Shown here: positions 37,943 through 49,288 of the stretch, piece by piece
How the letters are laid out: every line of letters begins with the position of its first letter
Numbering within the stretch: position 1 is the first letter of the stretch
The notes under the pieces: model-generated
The model's database searches: none
The model's input: the letters and a program-made list of their open reading frames with translations, nothing else
Told to the model about the DNA's origin: nothing
Assembly (NCBI GenBank): GCA_028622995.1
Contig: JAJQJQ010000002.1
Location: 868,001 to 932,000, forward strand
Direction of reading: 5' to 3'
Length of the DNA: 64,000 nt
Source: Panagrolaimus kolymaensis
Lineage: Eukaryota > Nematoda > Chromadorea > Rhabditida > Panagrolaimidae
Made by a program: the position numbers and the translations under genes

Positions 37943-40863
37943 ATGACAACAATACCTTTGAACTTTCGTGTTCAAATAGAAAATATTCATCAATGGGAAT
38001 TTGTCTTTGTTGTTGGTTCAACTGAAAAAATAGGAAATTGGGATCCTGATAAAGCATTGGAATTATCTCCCAATGATAAAGAGTATGTTTTTTTAAAGGA
38101 TCATAGGTATGTTTAATCCAAATTTTCAGTAAAACCTGGTCAGTTAACATAACTTTGGAAGAATCAGAAACAAAAAAAGCATTACGATATCGATATTTTA
38201 TTGGATATTATCTTCAAGCCAACGCGGATCAATCAACAAAAGTAAGAATAATTTCGAAATGGGAATCACAACTATTACCACGACATTTACTATTGAATAT
38301 TGGCTCTAACAATGGAATAGATGAATTTGGTCATTACAGTATGCTTCGTCTTTTTTGGTATTAAAATAAAGTTTTGTTTTGTAGATGGAAAAATGCGAAT
38401 ATCCAATGGATGGCTTCACCAAGCAAATCAAAATGAGATTCTTATTCGACTTCATGGTCCAGCTTTTAAATTTTTCAAAGACCGATACAATCATCGACCA
38501 TATTTTATCAAAGTTGTTTCATTTGATCTTAGACACAAAGAGGTTCGTTCATTCTTCTTCAAGTTTTTTGAAATTCCTTTGAACTTTTCACTTTTCTTAA
38601 CAATGATTGTTAATGATTTTCTAACACTCTTTCTTACAGGAAGTAAAGTATGATCAAAGGCACGTCCTTTGGCGAATGCCGTCACTTTATAAATCTTCTG
38701 TAAAACTTTCTCTTTTTTACGTTGTGTTGTTTGGTGCTTACATGTTTATCTGTTGTTATTAACTTATGCTAATTAATCCTTCATTTATTTTTTTTAGATT
38801 GGTAGCATGGATGATGAAACAGATGATACGATGGATGGTAGTAATGTGCTTCCAGAACTTCCAAGTTTTTCCTCTACAGAAGTTACGGTTCGTTTTAACT
38901 TATAATGCACTATGAAAAAATATCTTTATAGAATCTTTACGCAAACAACCTGTACTTCCACGATCAAGCATATCAAGGGCAAAGGTTTCAAAATGATAAA
39001 GCTTATATTGTATTTCGAACAACTTCTGTCGCTGTTGAATTTTTGGTAAAAATTTTATTATTGCAAACGCATTAACTTTTTTATTTGTTTTAGGCATTTC
39101 GATTTGAAATTTATGTGGATTATAATTTGCTTAAAGCTATCAAAAAAGCTGAAGAAGCTGCAAAAAAGACTTCAGATGGAATGAATTTTTTTAATTCCGA
39201 AACAATTGAAACACCATCGACTTGTTCAACTAATTCAAATGAAATTCAAAGAGTTGGAATAGCTTATTGTATGCCATCAAGTATGAGTGATACTTTTGGA
39301 AAAACATCTGTACCTATTTTAACAAAGAATCAACAACCTATTGGACTTTTAAACCGTAAGCATTTTGCCTTTATTCTTCTTGTTGGTACCATTAACAAAC
39401 TACTTTGTTTTAGTTGATTATTTATTCATCCGTGCAATGGAACCTCGACCTGTTACTAGCCTTGAAGTGTCTTATTCGCGCCATTGGAAGAAACGTAACA
39501 AAACATTAGAAGTTGGTCATCGTGGTGCTGGAAACTCTTATACGAAATTTGCTGCAACACGAGAAAATACAATCCATTCATTAAATCGAGCTGCAAGAAA
39601 TGGGGCTGACTTCGTCGAATTTGATGTTCAATTAACCAAAGACAAAGTTGCTGTAATATACCATGATTTTCATGTACTCGTTTCCGTCGCAAAACGCTCT
39701 GGTTCATCTGCAGATTTGCGCTTATCAGCTGAAAAAATGAATGATTCAACCATTGATTACCATGAACTTGCTGTAAAAGATCTTCGACGTGAACAACTTC
39801 AATTATTACATTTGAATCATCCTAAATCTAAAGAGCATGCCGATAAATTAAAGGTAACTTGTGATCCTAATGAAGCATCAGAAAACCAACCATTTCCTTC
39901 ACTGGTTGATACATTAAAAATGGTTGATATTAATACTGGATTTAATATTGAAATCAAATATCCTATGAAACTGAAAGATGGAATGAATGAATGCGAAAAT
40001 TACTTTGAAAGAAATTTATTTATTGATATTATTCTCAATGATGTTTTAACACATGCTGGATGTCGAAGAATTGTTTTTTCCTCATTTGATCCCGATATTT
40101 GCTCTTTGTAAGCTTTTTTATTTGTTACCTCTTTTCTTACTAATTACCTTAATTTTTTAGGATTTCACTAAAACAAAATAAATATCCAATACTCTTTCTT
40201 TGCGTTGGTATTACAACTCGATATGTGCCTTTCTTAGATCAAAGAAGTTCAACCAGCGATATGGCAATCAATTTTGTGACAAGTCAAAGTATTTTGGTAT
40301 GTTTCTTTGTTTTCCTTTGTTTCAAAAATAATAACAAAATTTTAGGGTGTCAACTTTCATTCAGAAGACCTCTTACGTGATCCAGCTCCAGTTAAACGTG
40401 CACATGATTTAGGACTTGTTTGCTTTGTATGGGGTGATGATTTAGATGATCGTGAAAATGTTGAACGTATGAAAAAGCTTGGTTTGGATGGAGTTATTTA
40501 TGATAGGTTTGTTTGCTTTCTTCTTTTAACTTGTTTACATTAACCAAAAAATTGTGTTTCAGGATTGGTGAAGTTGAAGCAAGACAAAATATTTTTATCG
40601 TCGAACGTGATGCAAAGAATGCACTTTTTTCTGCAGCCACACCAACTCCTTCGCGACATGGTTCACTCGATCGAAAATCAATTTCTCCTTCAAATTCTGT
40701 TCCTCGTTCATTAAATGCATTAGAAGTTCATCCACCTCCTTCAAATTCTGTACCTGATTCAAATGGCAAAGAGTCTTCTTCATCTTCGTCATCTATAGCA
40801 GCACCCGCTACAGCAAGAACGCCATCACCTCTATCACCAAAAAGGAAAAAATCGTTACAATGA
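37943..40863 (+). CDS. gpcpd1: Glycerophosphocholine phosphodiesterase, GPCPD1/GDE5 type
   Basis: Eleven exons: 37943-38106, 38130-38338, 38385-38542, 38640-38699, 38798-38887, 38932-39045, 39094-39355, 39414-40107, 40161-40296, 40346-40506, 40563-40863, giving about 782 aa. The N terminus is a CBM20 starch-binding fold ([20 protein letters not shown]). The C-terminal half is a GDPD domain: GHRGAG (His near residue 388), [35 protein letters not shown] and WGDD..D. These His, Glu and Asp residues are the metal and catalytic set that splits glycerophosphocholine to glycerol-3-phosphate and choline. An S/P-rich tail of about 90 residues follows the domain. The first intron is only 23 nt as modelled, though its phase agrees. 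ACOT9 starts 255 bp downstream on the same strand. Confidence 0.9.
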
Positions 40864-41110
40864 AGCTTAAAATGCTTTTGCTTACCGTTTTTAAATTTAC
40901 ATATTAGATTCACTTAATTTGACATTGTACAGTAATATTTAAATTTTTCTTTCGTAATTTTGTTTGTGTATAAAAGTTGTGAATTTACAATAAAACAAAT
41001 TTTTTGCAACCTTCTATCGTTGAATGTTTTAGTAAAGAAAATCGGCGTTTTTTGTTTCGCTTTTGTTATTTTGTTTTGTTTTTTTGATTGTGAACAATGC
41101 TTATTGATGG

Positions 41111-41117
41111 TTTTTAG
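41111..41117 (+). promoter_or_regulatory. Candidate trans-splice acceptor for ACOT9
   Basis: TTTTTAG ends at 41117, one base before the ATG at 41119. With the GPCPD1 stop 255 bp upstream, spliced-leader addition of an operon gene is the simplest reading. Inferred. Confidence 0.5.
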
Positions 41118-41118
41118 A

Positions 41119-42717
41119 ATGCTCAAACTTCGATTCATACCATTATCATTTCGACGATTTTCATCTACAGTAACAAATGGAGAAAAACTACCAACAATTT
41201 TAGAACTTCGAGATGCAATGATTCGCCATGTTTCAGCTATACCAGATGCTTCAATCAAATTCGATCCAAACAAAGCTCATCCAGTTTCAGCTAGTCGTAC
41301 ATCGTGTATTATTCCGCTTGGTTCTCAGCCTGATTTTCAAATTCGTTATTTAAATGCTTCGGGACATCCAAGAGCTCGATTTGGAATTATTCTTGAGGAT
41401 CTTGATATGTTTGCTGTTTCTTGTGCTTTTAGGCATAATCAAGCTGTCGGAGTACCTATGGGAAAACCAGCTCATCATCCTATGCTCATTGTTACTGCAT
41501 GTGTTGATAAAATCGGTAAGCTTAAAAATTAAATCTGAAAGTAATTTATAACAATAATTTTAGAAATGACAAACGTAGTTGTTCGACATGATCTTGATAT
41601 CATTATGGATGGATACATTTCATGGGTTGGGAAATCTTCACTTGAAGCAACTATGACTCTTCGGCAAAAATATAGTGAAAATGATTTGAGGTAAGCTGGC
41701 TTCAAAAAGCAATAATGATGTTTGACGATGGATGGATTTTTGTGCTGCTATAAAAATGTTCCATTTTAGGGATATTCTCACAGCAAAATTTGTTATGGTA
41801 TCTCAAGATCCTAAAACATGGAAATCTGTTCGAAATGTTCCACTTTTACTTGAAACTGAAGAAGACAAAGAACGTTTTCGTCAAGGCGAATGTAAGCTGC
41901 TTTTCTCTTTCATCAAATCTTTCAATCAAAATTTTTAGTGGCAAAAAATACTCGAATTTCACGTGAAAAGAATTCTCTCCTTCGATCTGTTCCAACTGAA
42001 GAAGAGCGAACAATTCTTCATCAACTTTTTCTTAAAACTATCAAAGAAGAGTATGTTTTGTTTTAACGATTGCTACTTACTGTAATTAGTAATCACAATG
42101 AATTTTTAGATCTCATACATTTCATCGATATTTACCACCGAATCATATATGGATGCATGACGCTAGATTAAAAAATAATATAATCTGTTTTCCTGTCAAA
42201 CAAAATTTATATGGAAAAATTTTTGGTGGATTTTTAATGAGAGCTGCTTTTGAAACTGCGTGGGCCAATGCTGCTGTTTTATCGTAAGCTTGCTTTGATT
42301 TATTTTGTTTTCAATGTGAATTTTTAGGAAATCACGTCCTCATATCATTGAAGTGGATAATATTGTGTTTAGAAATCCTGTTGAAGTTGGATCTTTATTG
42401 CTTTTGAACAGTCATGTATGTTTTTTTACCTTAAAACCACTGATTAATATTTATGAATTTTTTAGGTAAGCTACAGTAAAGGAAACCTGATGCAAGTTAG
42501 TGTTGATGCTCAAGTATTGGATGTTGAAACGGGCGATTCAAAACTTACAAATACTTTTCAATTTACCTTTGAATCCGATGGAAAAGAAGTGCCCATTGTT
42601 TTACCTAAAACTTATGAAGGTATGTAAAAAAATTTAGTTTGTTAAATCCATGTAATCGTTCAAATTTTAGATGGAATTCTGTATCTAAATGGTCGCCGAC
42701 ATGCTGAAAATTGTTAA
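41119..42717 (+). CDS. acot9: Mitochondrial acyl-CoA thioesterase, ACOT9 type
   Basis: Eight exons: 41119-41515, 41564-41690, 41770-41891, 41939-42050, 42110-42283, 42328-42415, 42466-42619, 42671-42717, giving about 406 aa, the usual ACOT9 length. The first 20 residues are basic and hydrophobic (LKLRFIPLSFRRFSS), fitting mitochondrial import. Two hotdog domains follow: one with RHDLDIIMDGYISWVGKSS, the other with NLYGKIFGGFLMRAAFETAW and SRPHIIEVDNIVFRNPVEVG. Between them is the ACOT9-typical HIWMHDARLKN. Family members hydrolyse acyl-CoAs to free acid and CoA in the mitochondrial matrix. It lies between GPCPD1 and an ELO elongase on the same strand. Confidence 0.9.
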
Positions 42718-43130
42718 TAATAAATCATTTATGAGTATTTTAAAGTAGGATTTATATTATGTGTTAGTTTTATTTTTGTATGTATGTTGTAAAACAGATC
42801 TAATAAATATTTTTGAAATTGTAATTGTACCTTTGGATTTTGTATTACAAATTTTCTTGTTTTTGATAATTTTTATCAGGCGCTAACTTTTCTTGTTTGT
42901 GATTGCATGAAAATCTTCTGCATCGGACTTTTAGCGTTTACGGTAAATTGCAAGTCCATTCTCTCTCGTATCGAAGAGAATGCTTTTTTGGGAGTGCAAA
43001 TTTTTATTTTCAACTTATGCAAATTTCAGAGAGGAATAAAATCAGCCTTCATCAAAAAAATGCAATCACTTTTCATTTGTTGCAACTTTTATTATTTGAA
43101 AGTTGTGTTTTCATCATTTTGCTTTTTGAA
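42718..43130. other. ACOT9-ELO intergenic spacer
   Basis: 413 bp between the ACOT9 stop and the ELO start. It has AATAAA-type signals near 42805 and an open but non-ELO-like frame from 42903. No clear TTTTCAG just before the ELO ATG is visible, so operon membership of ELO is less certain than that of ACOT9. Confidence 0.4.
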
Positions 43131-44060
43131 ATGAATTGGTTCAACAACTACAATGCAACAACAACAACCATCGCAAATGGATTTGATGTTGATTCGGCTG
43201 CTGAGAAAATATCATCATTACGACCATATGTTATCCTGATCGACATTGTTTATGTTCTAACTGTTATCTTTGCAAAGGAAAAACTTTCAAAATTGATTTC
43301 AAACAAAGTCCTTCTGCGTGATATTTCACTTCTTTGGAATTTCTTCAATGCTTTGTTTAGCATTTTCATTGTTTGTTTGCTTCTTCCTGAATCCATTTAT
43401 GCTTTGTTTGTTCAAGGTTTGTTTTTATATGGATGATAATAATGTGTAACAAAGTTATATTTTTTAGGTTTTGATTATGCTGTATGTACAAATGGTAGCT
43501 TTATGACTGGTCGATTAAGTGGTTTGGGAATGTACTTGTTCGTTTATAGCAAATTTTGGGAACTTGGTGATACATTTATTCTAATGCTTCGTGGACGTCC
43601 TATTATTTTTCTTCATTACTATCATCATGCATTGGTTCTCATTCAAGTGGTCTTCACATATCCATCAGTCGGTAAGCTTTTAACACGACTTTCTCTCTAT
43701 CCTGAATGCTTATTCCATTATTTTTTAGGTTCATTAGCTCGTTTAGCAACGTTGATGAATGTTGTCGTTCATTCAATAATGTACTCATATTTTGCTTTTG
43801 GAACTATGTATGCTTCTGTTCGACGATATGCCAAATTTATTACCATTGCTCAATTGATTCAATTCGTTCTTGGTTGTTATGGAATTATATATGCTCGTAA
43901 TCGTGTCAATCATGGTGAAAAATGTGATACAAATCATAATGGATTTTTCTTTCATATGTTTATTTATGCATCATTTTTGGGACTCTTTGCTCATTTCTTT
44001 TACAAGAATTTCAACAAATCTCGTACTTCAGCTGCTGATGTTAAACGAAAATTAAAGTAA
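43131..44060 (+). CDS. ELO-family very-long-chain fatty acid elongase
   Basis: Three exons: 43131-43416, 43468-43671, 43729-44060, giving 273 aa. It is a multi-span protein with the ELO signature KFWELGDTFILMLRGRPIIF followed by the catalytic histidine box HYYHH (near residue 145), then NVVVHSIMYSYFA. The C terminus ends with a basic KSRTSAADVKRKLK, which may act as an ER retrieval signal. ELO enzymes condense malonyl-CoA with an acyl-CoA at the ER. The HYYHH box rather than HxxHH with an upstream Q suits the saturated and monounsaturated (ELOVL6-like) branch; that detail is tentative. The frame is open upstream to 42903, but that part is not ELO-like, so I start at 43131. Confidence 0.88.
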
Positions 44061-44267
44061 TTTCAATGTTGTTTTTATTATTGTTTGTATTGTAATAAAT
44101 GTTAAAATGCACAAAGGTTGAAAAGAGAATAGGAAAGATACCATAAAATCGATTGTAAAATACAACTAACAGATTTTTTTATTAAAACTTTATTTAAACA
44201 AATCAACAACAAAGATAATCAACAAAACTTTAATACTCAAAAACAAAATAACAATATTCTAACTAAA

Positions 44268-46364
44268 TCAAAACCGGTTATCATGAGAAATTATTGAAAT
44301 TCTTGCTTTACGATATTTGTAAGATTCAGGATTACGAAAATATACGATACCATCACTTTTCATAATTGCTTCCAAAGCAGTTCTTGAACAATAACCAAGA
44401 CCAAGCTTATTACCATGACAACTTGACCATCGTAAACCTCGCATGATTCTTCCAATAACAGTCCTAAAAAAAGTATTATAAATACATGGAAAAGTGAGAA
44501 GCAATAAACCCTTGAGGAATTCGAAATCCTTCTGCCTTTTTCTGTTCTTCTTTCTTCAAAATTTCCCCACGTTTTTCAGCCTTTTTTCTTGTTCTTCGTT
44601 TCATTCCTCGACTAATTTTAGGCTTTATTTCAACTTCAAACAAACGTGACATTGGGACAATATTCTTATATTTTGATGAAGGAGTTGTAATTAATGGAAC
44701 AAAATCTTCGTCCAAGGCAATTCGTTTTGATGCAGGTTCTTCCTAAAACAACACAGTTAAAAAACTTTGAAAACAAAACTAAAAAACCAACATCCAGCTC
44801 CATTACACCATCATCTTCAGACGCATCTTCTTCTTCTTTTTTTACTTCATCAACGTTTGAATAAATAAAAGAAAATCTTTTTGGAACTCCCTTTCCAATT
44901 GGAACAATTTTGATTGGAACTAAATCAAATTCAGACTTCGCAACTTTTTCTTTCCATTCAAAGTTGAAAGGATTATCATGGCTTAACGTTTCATACTTTA
45001 CTCTTCGATTTGTTGGTCGTCGATTATGTTTATCCTGAAAAATTGATGTTACATGTGGCATAAATATTAGAATAGTTACTTGAAGCGATTTGGTTTCCAA
45101 TGAGAACACTAAAGGATTGACAAAATCAGCACAATCATCAGGAAATGAAAATTTTCCATAATAAGCTCGAACATTTTGTTCATCAGTAACACCAAGAGGT
45201 CGGCAACGCGAGTGAACAAGCTTTAACCAAACTTTTGATTGAACACATTTATCTACAACAATATCAATGACAGATTCAGGAGATTGGTTTCGGTAAACGA
45301 GATCAAAGGATAAGGCTTGAGTTTCTGAAAATTCGAAGCTAACATCATTAATTAAAAATACGAATAAACTAACTTGAAACAACTCCATGTAAATGAAACC
45401 ATACACCTTTAAGAAGTAAGGCGCCATCTAAAACATCGTTGAAAAGATTGTCATCGTTAGTTTTGGAAATTTTGAAAGCTTCAATGATTCGATTGAGTGC
45501 TTTTGGACCATAAAGAGTTATACGTGCTTGATTATCATTAGCTTGAAATTTTAATCCTTGAGAATTTAACAAAAAAATAAGTGAGTCTCTGGAACGAATC
45601 TCGACAGCGAGTTCAAAATGACTCTCTCTGAAAATTGGCTTTTAAAACAAAAACGCGAAAGTAAAACAAACTTTTGGTTGATTATTCTTCTAATTTGAAC
45701 AGGTCCAATACATTCATTTCCATTTGTTGCTTCTTGAGCTTTACATGTGTAAATAACGAAATCATAACATCTTTGATAATCAAATTTTGGTGTTGTTTTT
45801 AGTCTACAATAATCAATCAAAAATTTCACAACCAAATCTTCGCCATTTTCAGAATACACATTAAAGCTTTTCCAATAGCTATGATCAACGATACAGCAAT
45901 CCGAAGTAGCTGAACGTAAGCAAGTTCGTTGAACCTTTTGATAGCATTTATATGGCAAAGTGAAATTTGATCCAGGAAGTTTTTGCATGTGATACCGTTT
46001 CGCATGCCAAACATGAGTTCGAAGAATATTAGGATCTTCACCACGGAATCGTCTGCGTCGTCGATAAAATCTTGATGGAGGCTTCTTTCGATGCTTTGAT
46101 TTCTTTGTTGATTGTAAAGCATATTGTCTCCAATTTCGTGGCATTCTTTTAACATTGTGGCTCATTGCTCTTCGACGCATATGGCGAGGAAGTCGTTGCA
46201 TGGGAGTACGAGTACTTCGACCATTTTTGAATGCCTAAAATAGCAATATAATTATTGGATTATGAAAGAAAAAAGTAATTACAAACCTGAAACGCCAAAA
46301 CAATATCATTACTTCTTTGCTTTATAAGATCATTGACAGAAACAGCTCGAACTGTTTCATCCAT
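44268..46364 (-). CDS. popl-1: POP1-like subunit of RNase P and RNase MRP
   Basis: Seven exons: 46364-46287, 46234-45672, 45627-45374, 45324-45080, 45034-44792, 44742-44510, 44463-44268, giving about 603 aa. The N-terminal POP1 signature is clear: RLPRHMRRRAMSHNVKRMPR, then a basic run (RRRRRFRG), then THVWHAKRYHMQKL and YRACL-like cysteine/serine residues. POPLD-like sequence follows (KGVWFHLHG), and the C terminus has a GLGYCSRTALEAI block like the tail of POP1. POP1 is the large protein subunit that binds the catalytic RNA of RNase P (tRNA 5' maturation) and RNase MRP (rRNA processing). It is shorter than human POP1 (1,024 aa), lacking long insertions. It follows the BRCT gene by 390 bp. 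The symbol is by recalled orthology. Confidence 0.87.
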
Positions 46365-46386
46365 TTTTTAAAAGTTGTAAGTAACC

Positions 46387-46396
46387 CTAAAAATTT
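46387..46396 (-). promoter_or_regulatory. Candidate trans-splice acceptor for POP1
   Basis: AAATTTTTAG on the minus strand with the AG at 46388-46387, 22 bases before the POP1 ATG and about 370 bases after the BRCT-gene stop. This fits a downstream operon gene. Inferred. Confidence 0.4.
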
Positions 46397-46754
46397 CTTA
46401 TGCTCAAATTATTCGTACATAGAAACTTCCGAACGTTAAAATATTTTTGATTTTAAACAATTTTGTCTCTAAATTCCAAACAATAAAATTTCATTCAATG
46501 CAATTTTGCTTGACTTCGAAAGTTTTGTTCTAGGTACTGTAAAATCGCTTCGAAAGATAATTTTTAGTGGGAAAAACTTCGATGAAGCCAAGTTTGAATG
46601 AACGCCGATATACCTCATTTTATATCCATGAAAAGGTTGGAGAAAAAAATACAATTCATTTACAAAAATAACAAATAAAAAATGGCAAGAAATAAAATAC
46701 AAAGAAAGACAATTTATACCACAAAAAAATAAGTATTTACAAATTGAAGAAAGA

Positions 46755-48748
46755 TCATTCAATTTTATATTTATCATACTCCTTCCATAAGAGATTGCAA
46801 ACATTTTCGGGACTAAATTTCGGCGTCACTTGGCCGAGAATATATGGTACCTTAACTTTGTTGGATGTGATGATTAAAGTTATGGTATGATTGGAAGGCC
46901 TGATGTCATCTTTGTAGCTAAAGACAATGAAAGTTTAGAGGGTTTTTATGAAAGTGAATAAGATAGCTTACTATGGTTGTACATAAGCCCCTAACATTTG
47001 TAAAAGCAAATGAACATCAGCTTGTTCGCCTTGAGGTTCGCAAAATAAAATGTTTGCTCGATGAAAAACTGGGAATTTACCCTTTTCCTAAATGACTAAT
47101 TTAAATGATGAAATACATTTTAAAGGCTTACAAAATCAATCCGATATTTTATTGATATTTTTATTGCTGCAAGTTGATCAGCATCTAAATCAAGCGATTC
47201 TTCATAAGTTGATAATGTATTATATCCATCAACCTATAACAACGAAATTAAATATTTTTTTCAAAAAATAGAAATAAACTCTTACATTTAGAAACTCATT
47301 TGCTTGATGACTATTTTCTATATAATTTGAAGGTAACAGATATCTTCCACCAATTGCAGCAGTGAGGAATGTAAATAATGATTTTTTATTCATGGGTTCG
47401 TCGTTATTTGGCGTAAATATTACCCGAGAAGCTTTACCAATGTGTTCAACTATTGTTCCACCTAATTCTTTAATTTGTTTTTCTATTCCGCTTCGAATCT
47501 GTAATGTAAAAATAAATTATAAAAGAAGAACCATAAACCAACAAAAAGTAAGCTTACATTTGGTAGTAAATCCAATAGATAAAAGCAAGTTTTAGGATCT
47601 TCTCTAAATCCTGGGACTCGGACATCATTGCTAGGTAAATTAATTTGATAATACAATCGTTTAATTTGTTCATCTAATTCAGCCATTTCACGAGCATATC
47701 TATGGGATGGTAAAGCTTCATATGGGTCATAATTTTCGTCGAATGGAATTTTTGGAATTATGATGGGAGTAGTTTCTCTTGACGGTGATTCAGTTGTTGG
47801 AGGACTTACATCTTTTGAATCAGCAAATGGAGGATTAACATCTTCTATATCTCCAGACATAGGAGGAGGACTAACATCTTCGATATCGGGAGATTCGAAA
47901 TAACTAACATCTTTTATTTTAGCAGGTGTAGGAGGACTAGCAACATCTTCTGGCTTTGATACACTTATGGGAATAACATTTTTTTCAGGACTCGCCAATG
48001 AAGGACTAACATTTTCGATTTCATCACATGGAGGACTACTTGCATTATCTTTATTAGCTGACAGAGGAGTTTCATTTTCTTTTTCTGCACTTTGAGGAGT
48101 TTTATCTTCTTCTGCTTTCTTCTCAATTTTAACAAGATTACCTTCGGAATCCATTTCATTTAAAACTACTGAACCAGCAGCAGTAGATGGTAAACATCTC
48201 ATTGACATTCGTCGACGGGGTGAGGAATTTAATTTACATGACATTCGACGTTTGGCTTCCATTTTCTTTTTTTGAATATTTTCATATTCTTCCATATTTT
48301 TCCGTATTTTTTCTTCCAATATTTTCTTCTGTAATAAATTTTCTTTTTCAAGTTTCTCCAAATCTTTATATGAAGTTGATGGAGTTTGGGCTGCTTGCTT
48401 ACGATGTGGATGTTGAGGTAGAGGTTTCACAACTTTGTTAATAACATGTGAAAATGCTGAATATATAATTGTTGAATTGTTTAGAAACTTTGTTTTTGGA
48501 TCAAAAATTTTTCTCGCTTTTTTTAATTTTGTTGGATCCTTCAAAACTGTATCTTCATATTCTTCCGCATTGTCATCAGATAATGTAACAACTTCGATAT
48601 CTGGTAAACCCGAAGACTAAAAATACTCGGAGATACATATATATTTGCTAGATTAATTAAAAGAGCTTACTGATCTCGATGATTCAGGTTTTACTTCTTT
48701 TGGTGCTTTTGGGGTATCATCATCTATTGTAATATAATCATCATCCAT
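46755..48748 (-). CDS. BRCT-repeat protein with N-terminal SUMO-interaction-like motifs
   Basis: Six exons: 48748-48671, 48616-47558, 47498-47286, 47233-47132, 47087-46972, 46917-46755, giving about 576 aa. The start is acidic with two motifs like SUMO-interaction motifs (YITIDDD and IEVVTLSDD). A charged coiled coil follows (residues about 95-140), then a region with repeated DVSPP-like units (EDVASPPTP, IEDVSPPP, IEDVNPP, KDVSPP), full of Ser-Pro sites. The last 220 residues fit two BRCT folds: IRSGIEKQIKELGGTIVEHI with TFLTAAIGGRYLLPSNYI, then FPVFHRANILFCEP with LLLQMLGAYV and TLIITS. Tandem BRCTs bind phospho-Ser peptides in DNA-damage signalling. I cannot name the orthologue; 53BP1, microcephalin and BARD1 types remain possible. 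Confidence 0.65.
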
Positions 48749-49079
48749 AATCAAAAATATATATACAAAAAAATAACAAAAGAAAAAGGCGGAGGTGATG
48801 CGAAAAAAAAATTCTTTAGATACAATTCAAAAAACGGCGCCGCAATAATTTGGCGCGTTTTTGTTTGACCTTTTTTTGTAACAATTTTTGAGTGGTAGCT
48901 GCTGAGGTTCCTTGAAGAATACAATCATTCTTTTAATAATATTTTGTGCGAAAAAAAAGAATCGAAAAGGGCAAACTTATTCAGTCATAAAAAAATTGAG
49001 GATAGACAAACAAACATTTGGTTTATTTTTTTGCGATGGCTGTTTTTATAACTTTCTTGCATTGCTGATCAACATCAGT
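48749..49079. other. Spacer between BRCT gene and tRNA-Lys
   Basis: 331 bp upstream of both a minus-strand gene and a plus-strand tRNA. No RNA polymerase II element is recognised. It contains poly-A tracts. Confidence 0.5.
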
Positions 49080-49152
49080 GCCTTCTTAGCTCAGTTGGTA
49101 GAGCGTCAGACTTTTAATCTGAATGTCAGGGGTTCGAGCCCCCTAGAGGGCT
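49080..49152 (+). tRNA. tRNA-Lys (anticodon UUU)
   Basis: The sequence folds as a cloverleaf: acceptor GCCTTCT pairs with AGAGGGC (one G-U), D arm TAGCTCAGTTGGTAGAGC with the A box, anticodon stem-loop CAGACTTTTAATCTG with TTT in the middle, and T arm CAGGGGTTCGAGCCCCC pairing GGGG with CCCC and carrying the GGTTCGA B box. Length is 73 with T as discriminator. No intron. CCA is not encoded, as usual in eukaryotes. No long T run is immediately downstream. Confidence 0.96.
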
Positions 49153-49288
49153 GTAAAAGCAAGGTTATTAAAATGATAAAAGTTCATTCTCCAAATAAAT
49201 TATAATAATTAAAACATAGATAAATAATTCCCCATTTTTCATTCATTGTTATATCGTAAGCATTCCTTGAAAGCTTTTGTCATCAATA

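Noticed and set aside
40960..41118. In-frame extension of ACOT9
   Set aside because: A TTTTTAG acceptor one base before the ATG at 41119 and a good mitochondrial presequence from that ATG make the shorter start preferable.
42903..43130. In-frame N-terminal extension of the ELO elongase
   Set aside because: The 76 extra residues are not like any ELO N terminus and the ATG at 43131 fits the family start, so the extension is most likely 5' untranslated.
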